A stretch of 64,000 nucleotides of DNA from Metaruminococcus_A sp050943475 (GTDB lineage: Bacteria > Bacillota > Clostridia > Oscillospirales > Ruminococcaceae), in assembly GCA_050943475.1 (NCBI GenBank), contig JBMNPF010000004.1:1-64000 (forward strand), in the 5' to 3' direction. Positions 58,724-64,000 of this stretch are shown piece by piece (position 1 is the first letter of the stretch; every line of letters begins with the position of its first letter). The notes beneath the pieces are model-generated. The model made no database searches, was not told the DNA's origin, and saw nothing but the letters and a program-made list of their open reading frames with translations. Position numbers and translations under genes: made by a program.

Positions 58724-58972
58724 TTGACTGTTACCATCTGTATCGGCAGCTCTTGCCACCTGAAGGGTTCGCGGGATGTCATCCGCATTTTGGAACGGCT
58801 GGTTTCGCTGCACCATTTGGAGAATCAGGTGACCTTACAGGGCTCATTCTGCATGGGCGAGTGCACCAAAAACGGCGTCTGCGTCAAGGTGGACGACAAC
58901 ATGTTCTCGGTCACACCTACATCCGTTGAAGAATTTTTTGAGAATCAGATTTTGAAGAAGGTGAATCAATGA
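58724..58972 (+). CDS. thioredoxin-like [2Fe-2S] ferredoxin domain protein
   Basis: 82 residues from a TTG start with GGGGGAG upstream: TVTICIGSSCHLKGSRDVIRIL, then GSFCMGECTKNGVCVKV. The four cysteines, C-X4-C and C-X3-C, are those of the NuoE/HydA-associated thioredoxin-fold 2Fe-2S cluster. It probably passes electrons to or from the hydrogenase-like proteins encoded next. The frame extends up to 58685, but that part lies in the promoter/operator. Its stop overlaps the start of the next gene. Confidence 0.85.
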   Translation: MTVTICIGSSCHLKGSRDVIRILERLVSLHHLENQVTLQGSFCMGECTKNGVCVKVDDNMFSVTPTSVEEFFENQILKKVNQ

Positions 58973-60687
58973 GCGTCATCGGTTTAAAACGTGCAAACTG
59001 TAAAAACTGTTACAAATGTCTGCGTGTATGTCCGGTCAAATCCATTACCTTTAAGGATGACCGCGCAGAAATCATGCCGCAGGAATGCATTCTCTGCGGT
59101 CATTGTCTGGAGGCATGTCCCCAGAACGCCAAAACCCTCCAGAGCGATATGGAAAAGGTTCTGAAATACATAAATTCCGACGCAAAGGTCGTCGTTTCAC
59201 TGGCTCCGTCCTTTATTGGTTCTTTTCCGCTCAAAAAACCGGCACAGATTGTCACCGCCCTCAAAAAGCTGGGCTTTGACGCGGTTGCCGAAACCGCAGA
59301 AGGCGCTTCGATGGTTACCGACGAATACTGCCGCCTGTTGGCAGAAAGCGGCCAGCAGACCGCCATTACCACCTGCTGCCCTACCGTAAACAACCTGATT
59401 GAGAAATACTATCCGGAGCTTATCCCGTACATGCTCCCCTCCATTACTCCAATGATCGCCCACGGCCGTCTGCTCAAATCCCGGTTTGGCCAGACCACCC
59501 GCACCGTTTTCATTGGGCCTTGCATCGCCAAAATTGAGGAAGCGGACGACGTGATGCACGCAAACGATATTGATGCCGTTCTTACCTTTGACGAAGTCGC
59601 AAACTGGCTTGAAAAAGAAGGCATTGACGTCTCCTCGTTAGAGGAATCCCCCTTTGAGGACGCCGAGCCCGGCATCAACCGCATGTATCCCATCACCGAC
59701 GGTATCATCGCCTCGATGAGCGAACGCGGCGCACTTGAAGACCGCAAGGTGATGAGCATTGACGGTATCGACCGTTGCATTGACCTGTTTAAGGCGCTCA
59801 AAAACGGTGAACTGGAGCCGTGTCTCATTGAGGCCAACGCCTGCAAGGGCGGCTGTGTTTACGGACCGGCCGTACATGGCAACCGCACCAAACGGTTCCA
59901 GGCCATGCTGGATATTAAGGATTATGTAGCAGACAAAGGCCGCGAGTTCCCGAAAATTGACGCGGGCATTGAAATGCACAAAGCCTTTATCGATAAGACC
60001 AAGACCAACGATATTCCGGATGAAGCAACCATCCGCTCCATCCTTGCGAGCATTGGCAAGGATACGCCGGACAAGGAGCAGAACTGCGGTTTCTGCGGTT
60101 ATCCCTCCTGTCGGGACAAAGCCATTGCGGTTTACCAGAAAAAGGCCAAACTCTACATGTGTCTGCCTTATATGAGTGAGATGACCCAGTCTCTTTCCAA
60201 CGTCATCCTCGCCGAAACCCCGAACATCATTATTGCAGTGGACAACGACATGGTCATCCGCGAAATGAACCTTGCCGCTGAAAAGGCGTTCAAAACCAAA
60301 CGTTATCTCGGCATTGGGCGTTACCTTTATGAGTTCATTGACTCCTCCTATTTTGAACTGGTCGCCCAGACCCATGAAAACATCACCGACAAACGGGTGG
60401 AATATCCGCAGTACGGCATTGTCACCCAGCAGAGCATTACCTATGTGCCGGACCAGAACATCATTATCGGTATTTTCAACGATGTGACTGAAGAGGTCGA
60501 GCAGCAGGACAAAATGTACCAGCTGCGCGTGGATACCGTTGATATGGCGCAGAAGGTCATTGACAACCAAATGCGCGTTGCCCAGCAGATTGCAAACCTC
60601 TTGGGCGAAACCACGGCTGAAACCAAGGTGACGCTCACCAAGCTCAAAGATATGATAGTCTACAACGATGATGAGATGGGGAATTGA
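58969..60687 (+). CDS. hydS: PAS-linked [FeFe]-hydrogenase-like sensor (HydS / group C-type)
   Basis: 572 residues. Two N-terminal 4Fe-4S motifs (CKNCYKCLRVCPVKS, CILCGHCLEACPQ) precede a Fe-hydrogenase large-subunit domain (about 65-370) with H-cluster motifs TTCCPTVNN, IGPCIAKIEE and EANACKGGCVYGPA. Then come a 4Fe-4S 'Fes' domain (CGFCGYPSCRDKAI, about 375-410) and a PAS domain (about 415-515; NIIIAVDNDMVIREMN, IIIGIFNDVTEE), ending in a coiled coil. This is the plan of sensory hydrogenases (HydS), which have altered catalytic residues and are thought to sense H2. The operon context with a phosphatase and a second hydrogenase is also typical. The sensing role is from family knowledge, not shown here. 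Confidence 0.88.
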   Translation: MSVIGLKRANCKNCYKCLRVCPVKSITFKDDRAEIMPQECILCGHCLEACPQNAKTLQSDMEKVLKYINSDAKVVVSLAPSFIGSFPLKKPAQIVTALKKLGFDAVAETAEGASMVTDEYCRLLAESGQQTAITTCCPTVNNLIEKYYPELIPYMLPSITPMIAHGRLLKSRFGQTTRTVFIGPCIAKIEEADDVMHANDIDAVLTFDEVANWLEKEGIDVSSLEESPFEDAEPGINRMYPITDGIIASMSERGALEDRKVMSIDGIDRCIDLFKALKNGELEPCLIEANACKGGCVYGPAVHGNRTKRFQAMLDIKDYVADKGREFPKIDAGIEMHKAFIDKTKTNDIPDEATIRSILASIGKDTPDKEQNCGFCGYPSCRDKAIAVYQKKAKLYMCLPYMSEMTQSLSNVILAETPNIIIAVDNDMVIREMNLAAEKAFKTKRYLGIGRYLYEFIDSSYFELVAQTHENITDKRVEYPQYGIVTQQSITYVPDQNIIIGIFNDVTEEVEQQDKMYQLRVDTVDMAQKVIDNQMRVAQQIANLLGETTAETKVTLTKLKDMIVYNDDEMGN

Positions 60688-60689
60688 CC

Positions 60690-61862
60690 GTGAACTTTTA
60701 CATTGATACGGCATACAGAAGCCTCAACAAAAAAGGCGAGGAGCTCTGCGGTGACCGGGTCGAGATCATCCGCACCGATGAATTCGTCATCCTCGTCCTG
60801 GCGGACGGGCTTGGCAGCGGCGTCAAGGCGAATATTCTCTCCACTCTGACCTCTAAAATCATTGCAACCATGCTCTCAAACGGTGCAAAGATTGAGGACT
60901 GTGTGGATACCATTGCCAATACCCTGCCTATCTGCAACGTGCGCCACCTTGCTTATTCAACCTTCAGCATTCTTCAGCTGTTCTACACGGGAGAAGCTTA
61001 TCTTGTTGAGTTTGACAACCCAACCTGTGTTTTCCTGCGTGGCGGTAAGCTTATGGATATCCCGTTTGAAAACCGAATGGTTAGCTCCAAAAACATTCGA
61101 GAAGCGCGGTTCCAGACCGCTGTGGGGGATAGTTTTGCGTTGTTTTCAGACGGCGTTATTCACGCCGGCGTCGGCGCAGTACTGAATTTTGGCTTCCAGT
61201 GGGAGAACGCCGCAGCACATTTACAGAGCGTCGTAGACAAGGAAAAAACGGCTGCACGGCTTGCCCTTTCCCTTTCCCAGGTCTGCGAAAGCCTTTATGC
61301 CGGCAAACCGGGCGACGACACCACCGTGGCTGTCGCCAAAATCCTGCCGGAGCGGGTGGTCAACCTCTTTACCGGCCCGCCGAGCGATAAGGAACAGGAC
61401 CCGGTTCTGCTGCACGATTTTATGGCAGAACGCGGCAAGCGGGTGGTTTGCGGCGGCAGCAGCGCGCAGATTATCAGCCGACTGCTCAACCGCCCTGTAA
61501 CAACCAGCATCAGCTATACCGATCCGGATATTCCGCCAATTGGCTACATTGATGGCATGGATCTGGTCACCGAAGGCGTGCTCACCCTCTCAAAAACCAA
61601 TGAGATTTTAGAGGAATTCCGCAAAAACAACTATGAGTACGACCACATCAAGGAACTGGAAAAGGACAACGGTGCCTCCAAGCTCGCCAAACTGCTGCTG
61701 GAGGATTGCACCCGCCTGAACCTTTTTGTCGGGCGTGCCATCAACTCCGCCCACCAGAACCCCAACCTGCCGGTGGATTTGAACATCCGCCAGCGGATTG
61801 TCAACCACTTGATCGACAATCTCCGCGCTTTGGGCAAGACCGTAACCGTAAAGTATTATTGA
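60690..61862 (+). CDS. SpoIIE-like PP2C-family serine phosphatase
   Basis: 390 residues from the GTG at 60690 (ATGGGGA upstream; a TTG at 60684 overlaps the preceding stop codon). Residues about 1-220 form a SpoIIE/PP2C phosphatase domain with metal-binding aspartates in EFVILVLADGLGSGVKANILS and LYAGKPGDDTTVAVAKI, plus FALFSDGVIHAG. The C-terminal 170 residues (HDFMAERGKRVVCGGSSAQIISRLLNR, GYIDGMDLVTEGVLTLSKTNEILE) are found with this phosphatase in hydrogenase operons; their function is unknown. The sensory hydrogenase encoded just upstream would be its input. Its phosphoprotein target is not evident in the window. Confidence 0.87.
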   Translation: MNFYIDTAYRSLNKKGEELCGDRVEIIRTDEFVILVLADGLGSGVKANILSTLTSKIIATMLSNGAKIEDCVDTIANTLPICNVRHLAYSTFSILQLFYTGEAYLVEFDNPTCVFLRGGKLMDIPFENRMVSSKNIREARFQTAVGDSFALFSDGVIHAGVGAVLNFGFQWENAAAHLQSVVDKEKTAARLALSLSQVCESLYAGKPGDDTTVAVAKILPERVVNLFTGPPSDKEQDPVLLHDFMAERGKRVVCGGSSAQIISRLLNRPVTTSISYTDPDIPPIGYIDGMDLVTEGVLTLSKTNEILEEFRKNNYEYDHIKELEKDNGASKLAKLLLEDCTRLNLFVGRAINSAHQNPNLPVDLNIRQRIVNHLIDNLRALGKTVTVKYY

Positions 61863-61877
61863 TAGAAAGATGGTATC

Positions 61878-63329
61878 ATGGCTAAGATTACAAATTTCAC
61901 CAGTGATGCAGTACAGATTAAATACGACGTCCTGAAACGTGTTGCAGAACTCGCGTTCGAGGGTACGCTGGAACAGAACCTCGACCAAATTCCGTTTGAC
62001 CTCATTCCGGGGAACGTCGCAAAGTTCCGCTGCTGTGTCTACAAGGAGCGGGAAATCATCCGGGGGCGTGTCCGCCTGACCCAGGGCAAATCCGCCCAGC
62101 CAGGTGAAGAAGCCCATGTGGTTAACGTCATTAAAGCAGCCTGTGAAGGCTGCCCGATCAACCGCTTCCGTGTGACCGAAAACTGCCAGCGCTGCATGGC
62201 AAAGCACTGCATTGCAGCCTGCCCGTTTAACGCCATCACCATTTCCGGTAAAGGCGCTTATATTGATCCGGACAAATGCCGTGAGTGCGGGCGCTGCGCC
62301 AAAGCCTGCCCGTACAACGCCATTGCTGACCTGACACGGCCCTGCAAAAAGAGCTGTCCGGTCGACGCCATTACAATGGATCAAAAGAGCAAAATTGCCG
62401 AAATTCAGCCGGAAAAATGCATTGGCTGTGGCAACTGCGCTCGTTCCTGCCCGTTTGGAGCCATTTCAGACATCTCCTATTTGGTGGATGTTATCAATCT
62501 TCTGCAGGAAAATCAGCATGTTTATGCTATCTTTGCACCGGCAATTGAGGGGCAGTTTGGCCCTACCGTTACCGTGCCAATGATCAAAGCGGTCATTGAA
62601 AAGCTGGGCTTCAAGCAGGCTTACGAGGTTGCCCTCGGTGCAGACGCCGTTGCCAAACATGAAGGCGAAGAACTCCGCCACGCCTTTTTAAACGGTCAGA
62701 AAATGACCACCTCCTGCTGCCCGGCCTTTGTCGCCATGATTGAGAAGCATTTCCCGGATCTTGTTCCCAACATGTCCACGACCGTTTCTCCAATGGTTGC
62801 AACCGCCCGCTGGATCAAACACGTTGACCACGCAGCAAAGATCGTCTTTATCGGGCCCTGCATTGCCAAAAAATCCGAGGGGATGACCCCCGGAAACGAT
62901 GTGGACTTTGTTCTTACCTTTGAAGAACTGGCCGCTATGATTGAAAGCCAGAACCTGAGCTTTGAGGACGCAGATATCCCAAACACCGGCAGCATTTACG
63001 GCCGTAAATTCGGCCAGAGCGGCGGCGTGTTTGACGCAGTGGCCGAATCCTTACAGGAGGACGACGTTGAGCTTTCGGTCGCCTGCGTGAAATGCAATGG
63101 TGCAGAAGAATGCAAAAAAGCATTGCTGCTGCTCAAAAATGGGCGGCTTACCGAGGATTTCATCGAAGGTATGGCCTGTGAAGGCGGTTGTATTGCCGGT
63201 CCGGCAGCCATTGCACCTGTCAATCAGGTTCGCGCTGCACGCACCAAACTGCTTCAGCTTGACACAATCGACGAAATCAACACGGTTTTGGAGGAACATG
63301 ACTTCTCCAAAATTAAAATGGCGCGATAA
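61878..63329 (+). CDS. [FeFe]-hydrogenase, monomeric group B-like
   Basis: 483 residues. A unique N-terminal part has CEGCPINRFRVTENCQRCMAKHCIAACP. Further ferredoxin motifs (CRECGRCAKACPYNA, CKKSCPVDA, CIGCGNCARSCPFGA) precede the H-cluster domain with TTSCCPAFVAM, IGPCIAKKSEG and EGMACEGGCIAGPA. The TSCCP and PCxxK and MxCxGGC motifs are all intact, so it can bind a complete H-cluster and is probably catalytic, unlike the HydS-type protein. This is the group B architecture of clostridial [FeFe]-hydrogenases; the physiological direction is unknown. It depends on HydE, HydG and HydF, encoded at 23.5-27.5 kb. Confidence 0.93.
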   Translation: MAKITNFTSDAVQIKYDVLKRVAELAFEGTLEQNLDQIPFDLIPGNVAKFRCCVYKEREIIRGRVRLTQGKSAQPGEEAHVVNVIKAACEGCPINRFRVTENCQRCMAKHCIAACPFNAITISGKGAYIDPDKCRECGRCAKACPYNAIADLTRPCKKSCPVDAITMDQKSKIAEIQPEKCIGCGNCARSCPFGAISDISYLVDVINLLQENQHVYAIFAPAIEGQFGPTVTVPMIKAVIEKLGFKQAYEVALGADAVAKHEGEELRHAFLNGQKMTTSCCPAFVAMIEKHFPDLVPNMSTTVSPMVATARWIKHVDHAAKIVFIGPCIAKKSEGMTPGNDVDFVLTFEELAAMIESQNLSFEDADIPNTGSIYGRKFGQSGGVFDAVAESLQEDDVELSVACVKCNGAEECKKALLLLKNGRLTEDFIEGMACEGGCIAGPAAIAPVNQVRAARTKLLQLDTIDEINTVLEEHDFSKIKMAR

Positions 63330-63355
63330 CCTGCCTCTGGATGGGGGAAAACACG

Positions 63356-63982
63356 ATGAACAAAACCGCTCTTCCGCGTGAAATGCTCGTTCGATTGCCG
63401 AAATACCTGCGTTACCTGCGGGAGTTTGCGCTGCATAACAAAACAAAGGTATCTTCCGGCGAGCTCGCCGAAAAACTGGGTATTACTGCATCCCAGGTCC
63501 GGCGTGACCTGGGGCAGATTGGGGTAAACGGCCACAACGGATTTGGGTATATTGTCAGCGATGTGCACCGCCACATTGCTGAGCAGCTCGGGCTTTACAG
63601 TGTCCAGCGGGTTGCAATTCTCGGCGCCGGCAACATCGGTCATGCGCTCACCGGTCACCGGATGTTCCAAAGCCGCGGATTTGAATTGGTCGGCGTTTAC
63701 GACCACGATCCTTCTCTGGTAGGCACGGTCATTGGCGGTTTTACCGTACAGGACATTTCTTCCCTCGCAGCATTGCCGCCGGAGAAACGCCCCACCATTG
63801 CTATTCTCGCAGTTTCAAGCGAAAGTGCCAATGAGGTGGCGCGGTATGTTGCGTCGCTCGGTATTCGTGGTATTTTAAATTTTTGCTATACCGACATTGA
63901 CATGACTGAGCAGATCCTTGTGGAAAATATCCACATTGATGACAGTTTGATGATGTTGTCGTACCAACTCAACCAACTTTAG
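63356..63982 (+). CDS. rex: redox-sensing transcriptional repressor Rex
   Basis: 208 residues. An N-terminal winged helix (LPKYLRYLREFALHNKTKVSSGELAEKLGITASQVRRDLGQIGVNGHNGFGY) is followed by the Rossmann NADH-binding domain (RVAILGAGNIGHALTGHRMFQSRGFELVGVYDHDPSLVG) and the C-terminal swap helix. Rex leaves DNA when NADH rises. The ATG at 63356 follows GGGGGA. It is the last gene of an operon whose promoter carries two Rex-like boxes, consistent with autoregulation and with control of H2 metabolism by redox state. Confidence 0.96.
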   Translation: MNKTALPREMLVRLPKYLRYLREFALHNKTKVSSGELAEKLGITASQVRRDLGQIGVNGHNGFGYIVSDVHRHIAEQLGLYSVQRVAILGAGNIGHALTGHRMFQSRGFELVGVYDHDPSLVGTVIGGFTVQDISSLAALPPEKRPTIAILAVSSESANEVARYVASLGIRGILNFCYTDIDMTEQILVENIHIDDSLMMLSYQLNQL

Positions 63983-64000
63983 TTCTATACGGCAGCAGTT

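Noticed and set aside
59638..60714. 358-codon minus-strand frame
   Set aside because: Antisense to the HydS-type gene, which has all its motifs on the plus strand.
1..64000. CRISPR arrays, tRNA and rRNA genes
   Set aside because: No regularly spaced direct repeats, cloverleaf-like sequences or rRNA segments were noticed anywhere in the window.

Overview
The window looks like a chromosome segment of a spore-forming, strictly anaerobic gut-type clostridium, probably Oscillospiraceae/Ruminococcaceae. The reasons are cotJ spore-coat genes, [FeFe]-hydrogenases with the complete HydE/HydG/HydF maturation set, a Rex redox repressor, Feo iron uptake, strong sigma-A promoters of TTGACA/TATAAT type, many intrinsic terminators, and frequent TTG/GTG starts behind strong Shine-Dalgarno sequences. 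No rRNA, tRNA or CRISPR array was seen.

Layout. (1) 1-6.5 kb is the right end of a prophage: lysis genes (amidase, holin, XhlA), a BppU-like baseplate protein, an excisionase-like HTH, a repressor/ImmA pair and a large serine recombinase. It sits inside cotJC, leaving a 32-codon stump next to intact cotJB and cotJA. (2) 7-22.6 kb is ordinary chromosome: a TIGR04076 protein, a CBS/CorC membrane protein, MutY, a K+/H+-type antiporter, a flavin reductase, RlmA, two TIM-barrel isomerases, XRE regulators, a GH36 alpha-galactosidase with a HAD phosphatase, Ung, a decayed cupin and a NUDIX hydrolase. (3) 22.9-27.5 kb is the H-cluster maturation operon (TM1266-like, hydE, hydG, hydF) behind a structured, terminator-bearing leader. 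(4) 28.2-42.9 kb is a biosynthetic cluster: an AraC regulator, a C-A-T-C-A-T-TR peptide synthetase, a histidine kinase, an HD-GYP response regulator, an acyl-AMP ligase, an ACP and an Sfp-type transferase. The architecture predicts an N-acylated dipeptide aldehyde or a derived pyrazinone. (5) 43.0-58.6 kb is a dtxR-feoA-feoB locus in which feoB is split by a 12,476-bp element. (6) 58.6-64 kb is an operon with a 2Fe-2S protein, a PAS-linked sensory-type hydrogenase, a SpoIIE-like phosphatase, a group-B-like hydrogenase and rex. Its promoter lies in a perfect 24-bp inverted repeat carrying two mirrored Rex-like boxes.

Most interesting system. The element in feoB carries a large serine recombinase beside its right end. 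Rejoining the two ends at a TT dinucleotide restores the FeoB frame (NGRFPTL) and gives an attP with perfect 10-bp arms around TT. Next to that recombinase is a 1.2-kb segment bounded by identical 27-bp inverted repeats. It holds a tyrosine recombinase gene and a near-consensus outward promoter. In the present orientation the promoter points at a 66-codon gene on the left. Inversion would point it at an 84-codon gene and, behind a terminator, the serine recombinase. A phase-variable switch may therefore be linked to the excision machinery of an element that interrupts iron uptake. This is inferred from sequence and untested. Together with the prophage in cotJC, the window has two serine-recombinase insertions that break host genes.
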